A stretch of 64,000 bases of DNA, taken from NCBI GenBank assembly GCA_949825045.1, contig OX463822.1, positions 2,609,001-2,673,000 on the forward strand, written 5' to 3'. The notes under the pieces are model-generated. The model was not told the DNA's origin, ran no database searches, and saw only the letters and a program-made list of their open reading frames with translations. The stretch is from Argyresthia goedartella. Taxonomy: Eukaryota > Arthropoda > Insecta > Lepidoptera > Argyresthiidae. Both the position numbers and the translations under genes were made by a program. Below are positions 34,167-46,429 of this stretch, in pieces; the first letter of the stretch is position 1; the number at the start of each line of letters is the position of its first letter.

Positions 34167-34463
34167 AGTCAAAGCGCAAAAAAATGTATTTTTTGCCTCT
34201 TCTCTACATTGGACCACTGTGGGAAAAGAAGGGCGTAGAAACTCCCACAGATTGATTTTTAGATCTCTTTTAAAAATTGCTTGTGCCTAACTATTACAAA
34301 TATGAAAAATTTAATTATTATGATTAATAAGCAGGAATAAATAGTTACAAAATTATGAACAGCAAGGTCTTGAACATTGTAATATCCCTTTTTCGACAAA
34401 GTCACTTTAACATGCTTTTTAAATTGCTCAAATGGCAATTTCAGAATCTCTAGAGGTATCTTA

Positions 34464-34883
34464 TTAATTAAAGTAAAGAATGCACTGACCCTTGAAAGAA
34501 TTCCTAACCTTCGCGAGTCTAAATCGGGGCGCACATAGTCTGTGATTATTTCTTAGGTTAACATTACAGCTATCGTTGAGTTTGGAAAATGTTGTAAGGT
34601 TCTTGCGTACATACATTATATTTTCGAAAATAAATTGACTAGCTACAGTTAGTATGTCAATTTCTTTAAAAAGCTCTCTTAAGGAGTCTATTCGTTTTAA
34701 ATTATAAATTACTCGAATAGCTCTTTTCTGTAAAATAAAAATAGTTTGAATATCCGCTGCTTTCCCCCACAACAAGATACCATAGGACATGACACTATGG
34801 AAGTAACTAAAATATACTAGCCTAGATGATGAGGCTACCCACATCCATGCTTTGTCTGATGTTCCTAACAGCTTAAGCCGCAA
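34464..34883 (-). pseudogene. Reverse transcriptase thumb/C-terminal fragment (LINE A copy 2)
   Basis: The 139-codon frame has the SYGILLWGKAADIQTIF and NNHRLCAPRFRLAKV blocks and continues, after a frameshift near 34500, into 34534-34259 (IPLEILKLPFEQFKKH). It is nearly identical to the fragment at 25-477. No catalytic motif is present. Confidence 0.65.
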
Positions 34884-35637
34884 AATTTAATTTACCAGCT
34901 AATTTATCTATGTGGGGTCTCCACTGCAATTTGCTATCAATGGTTATTCCAAGAAACTTCGTATCATTCACTTATTATAACGTGCTGTTGTCTAAGATTA
35001 AACTGGTCTCAACTTGCCTGATATTTGGAAGTGAGAATTTTATAAACTTGGTTTAACTAGCGTTTAAAAATAAATTATTAACTGTAAACCAATTCAAGGT
35101 TAAAGACAATTCACCATTAACAACATCAAAATCTCCTTTTCGTCTTTCAATTTTGACGACCATTGAAGTATCATCAGCAAACAACACTATGTCAGTTAAT
35201 TTCTCCACCATAAAATGCAGATCGTTAATATATACCAGGAATAAGAAAGGGCCAAATATGGAACCTTGTGGAACGCCAATTTTAACACCCGATCCATCAG
35301 ATTTAACGCCGTTAACTTCTGCCCTTTTGAATTTTATTGCTTGGGTACGATCTTAGTAGATACAACGCTTTATTTCTAACTCCGTTATGATATAATTTAA
35401 TTAATAGCGTATTATGTTCAACACAATCTAATGCCTTCGACAGGTCGCAAAAAAAAAACTCCGATAGCATCCTGTGCGGCCTCCCATGCAGAATAAATAT
35501 GAGATATAAGGGTAATACCTGCATCCTTAGTCGATTTACCCCTAGTGAAACCTTATTGTTTGGCGTGGAATTGTTTTGTACGGTTGAAGTGTTAGAGCAT
35601 TTGATTGAGTATAATCTTTTCATATATTTTACTTAGG

Positions 35638-35759
35638 GCCACTAGCTATAAAGCGGATCAGCACAATTCTCCGATTAACTTTGACAACTCCATACAAATT
35701 CGTATGGAGTTGTCAAAGTTAATCGGAGAATAGTGCTAATCTGCTTTATAGCTAGTGGC
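35638..35759. mobile_element. Palindromic MITE nested in LINE A copy 2
   Basis: Two ~60-nt arms, GCCACTAGCTATAAAGC.. and ..GCTTTATAGCTAGTGGC, pair almost perfectly with no real loop. ACTTAG flanks it on both sides (35631-35636 and 35760-35765; one extra G at 35637). LINE A copy 1 shows the empty site, a single ACTTAG at 3422-3427. The 122-bp element codes for nothing, and its parent transposase cannot be told from the sequence. Confidence 0.8.
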
Positions 35760-37370
35760 ACTTAGTGTTGGAAGAACAGATATTGGTCTGAAATCTGAAG
35801 GATCACCCTTATCTCTCGACTTGAACAGAGGTATCAGTTTTCTGTGTTTCATGACGTCTGGGAAAGCCCCATCGTCAACACATTTATTGAAAATAAAAGC
35901 TAAGTGTTGGGCTATAACTAGAATTACTGAACCAATGACTTTGACTGATATACCCCACAGGTCTTCCGTATTTTTTAAGTTAAGTAATTTAAACGTTTTG
36001 ACAATGGCGTGGGGATATACATAATGAAATTTAAAATATGCCTTACTGACGCTAGTGTTATTTTTAATAAAGTCTGCTTCATATGGAGATGAATTTAGAC
36101 AATCATTTGTGAGTAAGGGTACATTGGTGTAGAATGTTTCAAAAGCTCGAACAATATCAGCGCTGGATTTAACAACATCATCACCTATCTTTAGTCAGAA
36201 ATCATTATCCCTTGGTATAAAGTGCCAGTTTCACGGTATATTATTTGTCAAACTTTTTTCATTCTATTATTTGAATTTTTCTATTAATGTGTAAAGTTTT
36301 TGCAGTTCTACAAAACAACTTGAAAGTTTTGGAATATTTTTTAACATAGTCATGAAATTTTCGATCAAAGTTATAGTTTTTTTGATCATAAAGGTCATAC
36401 AAGATAACTCTACTTTTACGAATTCCAAACGTTGCCTAGTCATTAAATTTAGATTTACCGTTGTAGTCACTGACTTTCTTTAATTTAAAGACTTTATTGA
36501 ATTCTGTCTGAATAATGTTGAAGAAGCCTGACAAAATTTTGTTTGGGTTCTGTTCATTAAAATCCGATACTGGCAAATTTATATCTAAGTTTTTCGTATA
36601 TGTCTCTAGTCTATGGGATATAATAGGCCTATAAAATGATGGACCAGTCTTATCCTTAATAGCAATTGGGAATGAAACTGTTTGATTCTGTGATCGGAAG
36701 GTAAGCAGTTATTTTCACTTTTACTTGTGAATGCACAGTCACAAAAAATGTTATCTAAGTAAGTTTGGCTGGTAAGTGTAAATCTAGTCGGCTCTAAAAA
36801 TACATGACCTAAATTAAACGATTTGAATAAAGTTTTTAATAGTTGTGTCATTGTTGTTCCTACAAGCAAATCTACATTAAGATCAAATAATTAACTTTTT
36901 TCTGTTATTACCACCCTTATCAGCTTTCTTTCTATTGTAAAAACTGAAAATTTTGTAATTATTTATGTTAAAAGACTTTTATTTTCCCTCAACCAGTTTT
37001 CTGTAACACAAATAATATCAATGTCAGAATTTTTTAGAAATAATTCTAATACAAGTTCATTGCCAGGTAGCTCCTGAATGTTTTGATGGGCAAAATTTAA
37101 CTGGGGCTTACATTTTGACATATTTAGTGGCTCTTGTATGCTAGAGATTTTCTCTATTATCTTATAACCTAATTTAAATTATTTGGAACAGATTCCAATG
37201 TTGCATGCAAGTATGATTAACAGGTGGATTCCCAATAGGGGTGCATGTCACATTACTCTTAACATACAAAGGTTTAGTATAATTATTACTACATTCGTCA
37301 TTTCCTACTGGCACCCTAGTTATTGTCTCATTAATAACAGGGTCATAAATACTGTATGCCAATAATTTAA

Positions 37371-38176
37371 CCTTTAACTGGTGACAAGGGGTCTTACAGG
37401 CCCAGCGGCGTCAGTAAAACAACATTTTGGCAACTTCTCCGGGTTTCCTTGGGCTCATCACCTGAGTAGCTTCGAGTTTACTTGCGTCCATGCCGTAGAA
37501 GGGGATAGCTGTGTCGGACAGGCTCAAATCGGTAAGTTACATTGGCGTAAAGTTCGACAGGGGTCTCTCAGAACCCATGTCACCACTTACGTAATTTTTT
37601 ACGTAATTTTTTTGTATTGTTTTTTCACATTTTTAACCGAGAACAATCAAAACTCCAGGAAAGCAGGAGCCAGTTGTCTTCCTCAATAAAAGCGCCAATC
37701 AAATTACCAGTTTTAATCATCTCCGAAACGTGTGTGCTTGCAGTGTGCAAAAAAAATATGCCCAGACTGCATATAAAAATTGGCAAAGTTCGACCATCGT
37801 CAATTTCGTGAAAATACACTTTTGATTTTAGTTGTTGTTTTTTTCTTAATTCATTATTACTTCAATATTATAGAAAAAAGTGTTTTTTTGTCAAAATATG
37901 TTGATTAATTTTTTGCTTATGTAATTTGTGATCTCATCTCTAGTTTTTTGATTGTTAAGACGACATACATTAAAATTGCAAGATCGTAACAAAAAAATAT
38001 ATTCAGAGTATAGTTATTTGTTTTATTTTATCCATTTATATATGATATCACAGTTTTTACATACTCTGGCTAGCTACCACACTTAATTTCTATGATTTAT
38101 ACTAGATACCGCAGTGGGCCTCTCAGTCCCCTCGTCACCAGTTACGTTACACAAAAACCATGTCACCAGTCAAAGG
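37371..38176. mobile_element. Non-autonomous piggyBac-like element at TTAA
   Basis: The terminal inverted repeats CCTTTAACTGGTGAC and GTCACCAGTCAAAGG differ by one base. TTAA lies on each side (37367-37370 and 38177-38180), the target duplication of piggyBac transposases. LINE A copy 1 (5225-5260) shows the site without the insert. Extra GTCACCA-type motifs occur inside both ends (about 37579 and 38150), as subterminal sites. The 806 bp hold only short frames (for example 37625-37819) without recognisable transposase motifs. Confidence 0.8.
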
Positions 38177-38559
38177 TTAACAATATGTCGCTTAGATGAC
38201 GCAGGTACATAGATTGTATCCCTAGTCAGTATAAAATTTCGAATAAACTTATTCGTATCAAAATATAATACTCGGTCCCGATAACCAAAGGTCAAGTTAT
38301 ACATAAGCTGGTTGAGTCTAGAAATCCGGCTATATATATGGGGAAAACCTGGATTCGATTGGCACAGATAAATTGGCACAAAAAGTAGCAGCAGTGGGCG
38401 GACCCAAGCTGCCGATGATGATATATTGGATTATATTTCGTCGACATTTGTTTAATAGCACTTAATTTATGGCCCGGGCCATGCGCACATGGCATTAGTA
38501 TAATCGTGGATATCTATCCATTTTTGCGTGAGGTAATTTAAAATAGTTATTAAACTCCT

Positions 38560-39140
38560 CAAATGGCGATTTCAAAACTCAGAAGAGTATTGAATGCAAT
38601 TGACTCTTGAAAGAATTTCTAGCTTTCGGAAGTCTGAACTAAAGTGCAACTAGTCTCTGACTTTTTTTAGGTTAACATTAAAGCCATCGCTTATTTTGGA
38701 AATTGTTGAAAGGCTATTATTAGGCTTGAAATTTATTTTCGAAAATATAATGTATGTACGCAAGAAGTGTACATACATCATATTTTCGGAAATAAATTGA
38801 CTCGCTTTAGTTAGTTGAGTCGATTTCTTTAAAAGGAGTGCATTTTTAATTATAAATTACTCACAAAGCTCTTTTCTGTAATAGAAAAATAGTTTGAATT
38901 TACGCTGCTTACCCCCACAACAAGATACCATATGACATGACACTATGAAAGTAATTAAATAGAGTAGCTTGGTTACAGCTACATCCGTGTTTCGTCTGAT
39001 TTTCCTACCAGTGCAGCGTAAGCCGCAGACCCAAATCTAAATTTATATATGTGGGTCCCCACTGCAATTTGATATCAATCGTTAATCCAAGAAGCTTCCT
39101 GTCATTTACTTATGCTAACGTGTAGCTGTCTAACACTGAT
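38560..39140 (-). mobile_element. LINE A copy 3, 3' coding fragment with an internal fold-back
   Basis: The order TTAAACTCCTCAAATGGCG.. to ..TGCTAACGTGTAGCTGTCTAACACT follows the thumb region of LINE A at 34420-34990, strongly diverged. At 38730-38798 a 30-bp segment is present twice in inverted orientation around a 9-nt spacer. It breaks off at about 39140. Confidence 0.6.
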
Positions 39141-39299
39141 ATTTCACAATTCACAAACCCTTTTTTTAGTAAGATTAAATATGACGCCTTGAAAAATCTG
39201 CTTGTATATTCAGCCAGGTTTATGTGGGGTAGATGTATGATTTGAGGATACGGAGATTTACGTTGTGGGTGGGGGAGATGAGGGCGCATTGCATCGGAA

Positions 39300-39475
39300 C
39301 GAGCAGCCCGCCATGACATTGAGGCCTTTCAACTTCTCCGGCACAGACGAATCCCGATATTTAAATAATTTAATGTTTGACCGGGAATATTTTTATTGTT
39401 ATCAAGACGGTTAATAAACCAGCCTTATTTGTACAATTCCGCTTTTATTCTACGTCCAGTAGGACCCTAACATTG
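39300..39475 (+). mobile_element. LTR-like terminal segment
   Basis: GGTTAATAAACCAGCC with a poly(A) signal, then TTCTACGTCCAGTAGGACCC and CTAACA, reads like an R-U5 end of an LTR retrotransposon. TAACAC occurs both before 39140 and just after 39475. I could not identify the 5' terminus, so it may be a partial solo LTR. Confidence 0.3.
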
Positions 39476-39479
39476 GTAA

Positions 39480-40540
39480 CACTATTTGTTACGTTCACTT
39501 CGAACGACAGATCCCAAATGAAATGCTTGTATTAGCTATAGTTGTACGGGGTATCATGTGTATATAGGTTATACAAGAACGTTGTAGTCACATTTCAAAG
39601 GGTTGTTGGGATATCATTACAACAACTTTCACAATGAAACTGGATTGGATTTTGAATTAAAAATTGAAACTTGTTACCCGTATGTAAATATTTGGGGTCA
39701 ATTTTTCTGATAGGCTACTGTACTATAGTTGTGAAATTTCAGTTTTATTGATTTGTTCATAAAATATTTAAAATAAATGTAATAATTTGAAAAAAAAACA
39801 TCTCAGCATCTCCAACACTTCTCATAAAATATCAAAACCTAAAACATTCCAAAATCGAATAGATAATGAATAACTAAACCTTCATTTATTATTGATGGAG
39901 GTCTGAAACCCAGAAACCAGAAAATGACAAATAGGCAAAGTTGCCCACCAACTGACCACTTGAGTGAACCCTGCGCAGATGCATAGAACAAATAGAGACT
40001 GAAGGCTCACTAAGATACCAAGACAAGACTGGGCCGAACAAATAAGAAAAAATATCACCTGCTATTACAATGAAATGCTCTGAAATAAATGAAACTCTTT
40101 GCTTAAATAGATGTTGCGTCAATTTTGGATTGCGTACAGCTAGTTTTGTTGATGGTTTGGTTTCTCTTGGTTTATTGTTGCTCTACAGAATTAGGTAATA
40201 CTCGACATGTGTATAGTTTGTCAGACAACAACGAAATCTTTAATTGCATCGAACAGCGGAGCTGTCATAGTGATAACAAAAACAAAGACTGAATATTTCA
40301 AATCGATACTTTCGGGAAACGTTATTTTAATTATAAAATTAATCCATCAGTAAGATAAATTATAAAATTGCATCAGAAAGTCATTTGCCTTTTAGTGTTC
40401 TATCATACAGAGTAAATTTTACATGTGAAATCATAATAACTAAGGCGGATTCATCAGCCTAAGGTAAATATTAATTGATATAATTCGTAATTGTTCTTGT
40501 ATTTTATACATTTTATTGGATACATTAGGATAGCGGAAAA
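39480..40540. other. Gene-poor stretch
   Basis: This is AT-rich sequence without a recognisable family. The minus frame at 39889-40122 is isolated and has no supporting features. Confidence 0.45.
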
Positions 40541-40549
40541 TTTAATAAT

Positions 40550-41060
40550 AATTCTTTATTGCACAGAAAACATAATGGAAAATATAACAAGAACAATACG
40601 CAAAGATTAGCTTATTTCTAAAAAAATATTTCTTACAGCTAACCTGTGAAGAAAAGAAAAAGATAATTATTTAGAAACAATTAAGAGTTAATAGAAATAA
40701 ATTTGTTTGTTGTTTTTTGGATACTATACCTACTATAAAATAAATTAATATAATACAATACACATACATACTATGAGCTACCCACTATGCGGAAGAGAGG
40801 AGATGATGTTTTTTTTCTTCTTAAAAGTGAACAAATATGTGCAAGTACTATAGAATCAATTAATATAATACCATACACATACATACTATAAGATACCCAC
40901 TATGCGGAAGAGAGGAGATGTTTTTTTTTTTCTTTCTTAAAAGTGAACAAAGATTTGCAATCCCTAATAGCGCAAGTAAGTGCATTCCACAAACGTATAG
41001 CCCTTAACCTAAACGGGTGCTCGTAAGCAACATCTTACAAGAAAACTTAAACAAGAAAAA
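40550..41060 (-). mobile_element. LINE B fragment with a duplicated 3' UTR segment
   Basis: The minus strand reads AYEHPFRLRAIRLWNAL (about 41035-40985), the same block as at 56333-56605. The 3' UTR and TTTATTGCAC tail follow near 40553. A segment of about 117 bp beginning ATTAATATAATAC is present twice in tandem (40741 and 40857). The copy is truncated on its 5' side. Confidence 0.6.
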
Positions 41061-41069
41061 AACATGATA

Positions 41070-42130
41070 TCAAACCAATTACGCCATCACATCGTTTCAA
41101 TAAGTCGCGAAATTTAGGATCATGTTCGGAATGATATTGAGGTCTAATCTGAGTCTGGTGGCACTAGTGTAGTCTTTTATATCTCTGACGCCACCTAGGG
41201 AATTATAACGAACAACAAATAGGCAGCCGTAGATAGAGAATGCTGGTTTCTCTTTCTACGTAAGCAGCAAACATGACGCCATCTGTGCCTAGGCGCAAAT
41301 TTTTGCTATATACCGGAGTACGGTTTTTGTTTGGGATGCCTAGTCTTCTTGTATAATTAGTCTATGACAGTGCTTAATTGCAATGCTTTGATCTGTATTT
41401 ATGAACCTGTTCCATAGAGTAACATTGATGTCTGAAATTTGAGGTGTTTGTGTTGTGATTAAATACCACCTCTATTAATTTTAGATTTCCTCCTGAAAAA
41501 CTATTGCTAAATGTGTGGATTGCGGCGGCATGTCAAGGATCCGGCTGGACGGCAAAAATACGCGCGAGTTCTCCAGAAGATTATACTGCAGAAAGATTTT
41601 ATCCGCAAAAAAAATCGCAGACTACAAACTACCTACTATACCAACACTAAGCTCCCTTTCACATCTGTTATAACAATCAGAGCTCATAATTCGTCAAAAT
41701 ATCCCGAAAGACATTATGCACGTAGATGCTGCTGATATTTTTAAATTTATTTTACTGATATTCTACTTTGTCAAGGGTATTGAATAATTGAATCGTGAGT
41801 AGCGGTCCATGTTAATTAATGGTTTGTTAACGAGAATTTAATTAGTAAATACATTTGTTTATTGCTATATAATTGTCGATTTGATAATGTGTCTTTAATT
41901 ATATGGAGCACAAAACTCAGTATATTTTTTTTGTAACAGACAAACGACTTAATCTTTGTTAGTTTCTTCAAATCACACCCAATTCCAACGATTTCATATA
42001 AATAGGTCTGCTTGTGGCACGGCTCGGTTATCCACATACTATCACAAACAGTCACAACACTCACCCAGTGTTTGAGTATTGGGCCGTCGAACTGACATGT
42101 AATGCTGTTAGTGCTACCACGTATTCTGCT
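41070..42130. other. Gene-poor stretch
   Basis: The frame at 41511-41735 is basic and lacks a recognisable domain. It begins just after a pyrimidine-poor region without a splice acceptor. I see no reliable feature. Confidence 0.4.
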
Positions 42131-42134
42131 TCCC

Positions 42135-42310
42135 TGCAAATTTCAAATTCAAAGCTCTTTTGACCCCCTTAGGGTCCGATTTCTGAAAAACCTTTTCTTA
42201 TTGGATTCTTACGTCATAAAATGAAGCAACCCTCAATATTCTTTGCCTTCTAGCTTTAGCCGTTTGACCCTTGCGATGATGAATCAGTCAGTCAGTCAGG
42301 ACTTGTTACT
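42135..42310. repeat. Dispersed repeat with CAGTCAGTCAGTCAGG end
   Basis: TTTTGACCCCCTTAGGGTC, ATTGGATTCTTACGTCATAA and GATGAATCAGTCAGTCAGTC belong to a transposon remnant that is common in lepidopteran DNA. No protein is encoded. Confidence 0.4.
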
Positions 42311-43064
42311 TACAGAAAGAGATGTGTAATAAAGTGACAGGCAAAAACAGTTACGATTTGCAATAAACTGACAGGCTTCTACAATGCGTTTATGTTCTCA
42401 TATTTACTGAACTATTACGAGTATATGCTTGACAACTCATTCTTTCTCGGCTTAGGCAGGCAAGTCATACTTTTTTTTCTAGTCGCACGCAGACAAGTTT
42501 TGTCCTGGGTTCTGGTTGATATCTATATCTATAATATTCTTTTGCATCCAGCCTTGCACTGTTTGACCACCTTTATTTGGGAGTGAGCCTGCTGGAATTT
42601 TGTTTCTATGTCATGAAAATCCCGACAAAGGACCAAATGATTTGTGTTCCTCATTATTCAATACACCCTTGGTTGGTGAGTTTTAATTGGGAATTAGGAT
42701 TCAGGATCAAATCATAATCACCGCTACACTTTTTCTATCACACCTTATGGTTGTAATTTTCTACTAGGTCCGGGATATGCTCCTTTTAATATGCACAAAG
42801 AAACCACAAACGATCTTACACAAAGTGCAATTAGATTAACTTTCGCTATACTGTGGCAAGCAATGGCTGCCATGTTGTAATTATCTGATCTTAACTGGTT
42901 CTTAATTACTTTACAAATTAGAAATGAGCATATTAGAACTTAGGTTCCTTTGTTCATTTCCTCTTTGTTTTGAATTTATCGTTTCCAATAACTGAACCCT
43001 TCTTTGCCTGACAGGTTACGATATACCAGTCTTTCGCCACTCTCTAGATAAGAAATACTTTGAG

Positions 43065-43505
43065 CAGAACATCGGGGGGCATGGCAGTGCCCCCGCCAAG
43101 TCGAGCGCGAAGCAAACACTGCCCTACCATCCTTTACTGGAACCATTTCGCCGCATTTTCAGGCTCCTATTTGAGAACCTCTGGATAAGACTAGAACGCA
43201 GAAATTTTTGTCATCCAGTAAGCTATAATTACATACTTTAAATCCAATATTTCAAGTCTGTAGGTTATTTAGTTCCGAAGTAAAGCGAAAACAAAGTTTT
43301 GCATTTAAGACACTCACTCATGATCATCATAATAGAACTAGTACTTCCCATAAACTCAGAGAGCTGAAATTTAGTACAGAGTTAGGGTTTAAGGGCCATA
43401 TAAAGGAAAAACTAGGATAATCGAAGATCTGGAGTACCTGGTGACCCTGGTTAGAAAACACAAGAGCTTGGTTTTCTCTCGGTATAGATTCGGTGTACAC
43501 CGTTT
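43065..43505. repeat. Dispersed repeat with GCATGGCAGTGCCCCCGCC
   Basis: The phrases GTGCCCCCGCCAAGTCGAGC, GACACTCACTCATGATCATC, AACTAGTACTTCCCATAAAC and GGGTTTAAGGGCCATATAAA are typical of a moth-wide repeat family known to me only as recurring sequence. The superfamily is undetermined. Confidence 0.4.
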
Positions 43506-43577
43506 TCATATCTCCCGGATATCTCCCGAAAATCTAATAAAATAAATCAATATGCCCATGTTTCTACAAAAAGAAGT

Positions 43578-44004
43578 GAAATCCCACCAAAAACATTCTG
43601 TAAAAAACTAGCCAAGTCTCGATGGAGCTGCTTGTTTATTTCTAAAAAGTAATGAAATCTAGATAGAGTCTTGCCAAGTCTAAGGTTCCTTACTGCGATA
43701 TCTTTATTATTATAGTAAATGTTGTGTGACTTTGCCGTTGAACATTCTTTATACGTTAGTGGGTATACGTCAATTTTGAACTGCGTCATATTTAATTACA
43801 ATAAATTACAAGCTGCAAGTTTCCTGATAGGGATACGTTATGACGCAGTTCAAAATTTACGTATACCCACTAACGTATAAAGAATGTTCAACGGCCAAGT
43901 CAAACAACGTACGACTTTGTCTAGATTTCATTACTTTATAGAGATAAACAAGCAGCTCCATCGAGACTTGGCTAGTTTTTTACAGAATGTTTTTGGTGGG
44001 ATTT
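43578..44004. repeat. Long imperfect palindrome (fold-back element)
   Basis: The outer arms 43578-43662 and 43920-44004 and the inner arms 43733-43790 and 43839-43900 pair with high identity. The left side carries about 70 extra bases (43663-43732) and the centre is ~48 nt. The inner arm is GAACATTCTTTATACGTTAG. No target duplication is obvious. The frames 43547-43789 and 43884-44114 are mirror translations of the arms, not genes. Confidence 0.65.
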
Positions 44005-44519
44005 ATTTGTCCCTTCTCTATACACACAGGTTTTCTTATTGTTACCTTAGCTTAGCTGCCGCAGTTATAGAGATACGAAGGTTTCCTCGCGAAGTAAGGA
44101 AAAGCTTATCATAACCCAAAAGTGTAGAATTTTGTGTCGAGTATGGCAGATGGCGTTATTGTAGCGCGCCGGTGCGATGTATTGCTGATGAATTTTTTAG
44201 AGTGAAACGTGGAACAGCCCGCGGCCACAGACATAAGAGACGCATTGGAGAGCGAACCTTTATGAATATTTTCTATCAAAAACCAATTAGAAGGAAATGT
44301 GAGGTGCTATTCAATGTTATCAATATCAAGATGACATTGTTTTTTAGCTTTAGCGTATTTAGCTTATTAATTCAATTGCCAGTTGTTGTTCGACCTGTCG
44401 ACCGCTGTCGCATTCAATCAAGATCAAATGAGGCCTTCGAACGTTACTTACCTTTATTTTACCATATCGCCTCTACCATACCTCCTCCTTCAGTGCCACA
44501 TACGGCGGCTGAATGAATT

Positions 44520-46425
44520 CCTTATGTAAGTAAGTTGTGCCAGTCCTGTATAGATATATCATACTTAAAGTAGGTGCCCTGTTTACTTTGTGTACGGCTT
44601 TATGTTGTCTTACCTCGTTCCTGTGTACTGGTTTAGATTGACTTGGTACGTTTGAAGAGGGGATCTTGATAGAGATCCTTTGAGGAGTCTTGTTGCATTC
44701 AAGGGATAAATAGTTATCACTACTAAGAACATAAAAACACGTATGTTACGACTAAGTCATATATAATAATTAAGCTATATGCGTAAAAGTATTTCAGAAA
44801 ACAGCCCCCTGTGATATTACATCAGACATAGTGATGGTTCACGGTGAAATTAACAGCGTATGATTATCCTCAAAAAGCTCAAAACGTTGAAATTAAAATG
44901 TAGTGAAAATATTATGCACGACATAAAATATCACTCTCCAACTTCAGTCCAAAGTCACTACAAATATTTCATGTTTTCAATGAAGATTTTACAGCTGTGC
45001 AGTAAAATTGCCATAAATGGGTCAGGAAAAGTGGCAACTTTGCAGATCTGTTGGTGTTTGGTAGTAAAGAGTTGCCGGTTCAAACAAAGATAGTTTTATT
45101 TGAGTATTGTTCTCGCATCGCATCTTGGAGGTTTTTTTAATTTCATCCGCCACTATTCAAACCTGGAACTAGCTTGTAAGCTAGAACTTCGCCCACTACA
45201 CCACATATGTTGTCGATATTTTAACTTGCTTTGTTATTGGGCAACAGAAAAAGTGGAGAATAAGGCTGAAAATTTATTGTTATTAAAAAATATTATTTTA
45301 AGTCTTATTCTCTACTTTTTCTTTTGCCTAGTACCAAAGTAAGTTAGGCCGGATGTTGACAGGGCTAAGATAATCTCGCCAGCCGTTACATTATAAATCT
45401 GCGCTTTCTGCCAGTCATATCACTATCACCATTCCCTTCATCTGAACCTTTAACGGTATTGTATTGCTTCTATATTATATGGTTATGGTATAAATTTCCG
45501 GGCCGCTCCTTTTTTGAGAATACAGGTAGGGAAAACCTTTGATCCAGCATCAAACGAAATGAAAACCACACCCATTTAGTTTACATTGTTGAATTTACGA
45601 ATGTTAGAGATGGTTTGGACACGTTGACTGGAATAATGAAAGGAGATATTGACAAACCAGATAAATATATCGAGTGTGAATGGAGCCGGTATATAGAGAC
45701 GCCAAAAAGGTCCTACAAAGACTAAATTGGCGATTTATTAGGGCAAATCAGAAGTATCCGTAACCGGCGGGTTTGTATAAAGAGACATAAAAATGTTGAG
45801 GAAGCGATAGCTGTATACCAGGGTCGTAGTAAGTGGAGGTCTTTAGTCTCTGCCTTACCCTCTTCCGGGAAAAAGCCGTGTGCATATGTATGTATTTATA
45901 ATAATGAATAAACATACTAGCCGATTTGCCTAAATTTTCCACTTTCCTAAAACAACTTTTTAGCTCTTTCGTCTAAGAATACAATCAGAATAAAGCTTTG
46001 GAGTTTCATCGACAATTGCAGTACTTTAACTGTTTACGATGTAGAAGGGAAATATTCATGACTTGATAAGCCAAGAGTCGTGTTCCATGATACGATGACA
46101 GAATTAGGAGGAATTTCAGTCTGGGGTGTCTGGGCAAGACGTGTTTTTATTGGAGCATAAAATGTTTATTTTCTCTTGTGAAAGCATAATTCATAATAGT
46201 GATTGTGTCTGTGATATACGAGTATGTACATTCACCTATAACTTTTGCTGTATCAATATCAGACGTTGTCGATGGAAAAATGTGCAAACCAAAATAATAC
46301 AATAGAATTAATTGTAGGGAGCTAAACTAAAACATACTAATATTACGAAGACCTAAATTTGATTTTATCTTCTAATAGTTTTATGATTCTGGTTTATCTT
46401 TACTCAACATACCTTTGTTCTTGTT
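44520..46425. other. Gene-poor stretch upstream of the candidate host exon
   Basis: I see no recognisable repeats or exons with both splice signals. If the exon at 46430 is real, this could be part of its 5' intron. The frame at 44172-44516 just before it has no recognisable domain. Confidence 0.4.
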
Positions 46426-46429
46426 ACAG

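Larger units (their letters stand above)
34167..38331 (-). mobile_element. LINE A copy 2, decayed, with two nested insertions
   Basis: It runs from the tail at 34167 through 3' UTR, C-terminal reverse transcriptase (34259-34883), palm (34900-35640 and 35760-36030), linker (36030-36600), a partly deleted endonuclease (36600-36900) and ORF1 (37160-37366 and 38181-38331). A palindromic MITE sits at 35638-35759 and a piggyBac-like element at 37371-38176. It keeps the thumb region lost from copy 1. Many frameshifts are present, including an A-run at 35451-35460 in the motif A region. The 5' end breaks at 38331 after ATCCGG. Confidence 0.75.

Noticed and set aside
40741..40970. Two direct repeats considered as a CRISPR-like or satellite array
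   Set aside because: Only two ~117-bp units within a LINE B 3' UTR; a local duplication.
41511..41735. 74-residue basic ORF
   Set aside because: No family, no splice signals and no repeat in the window; likely chance.
44172..44516. 114-residue ORF with a hydrophobic middle
   Set aside because: No recognisable domain, no splice or promoter signals, and composition that changes along its length; not strong enough to call.
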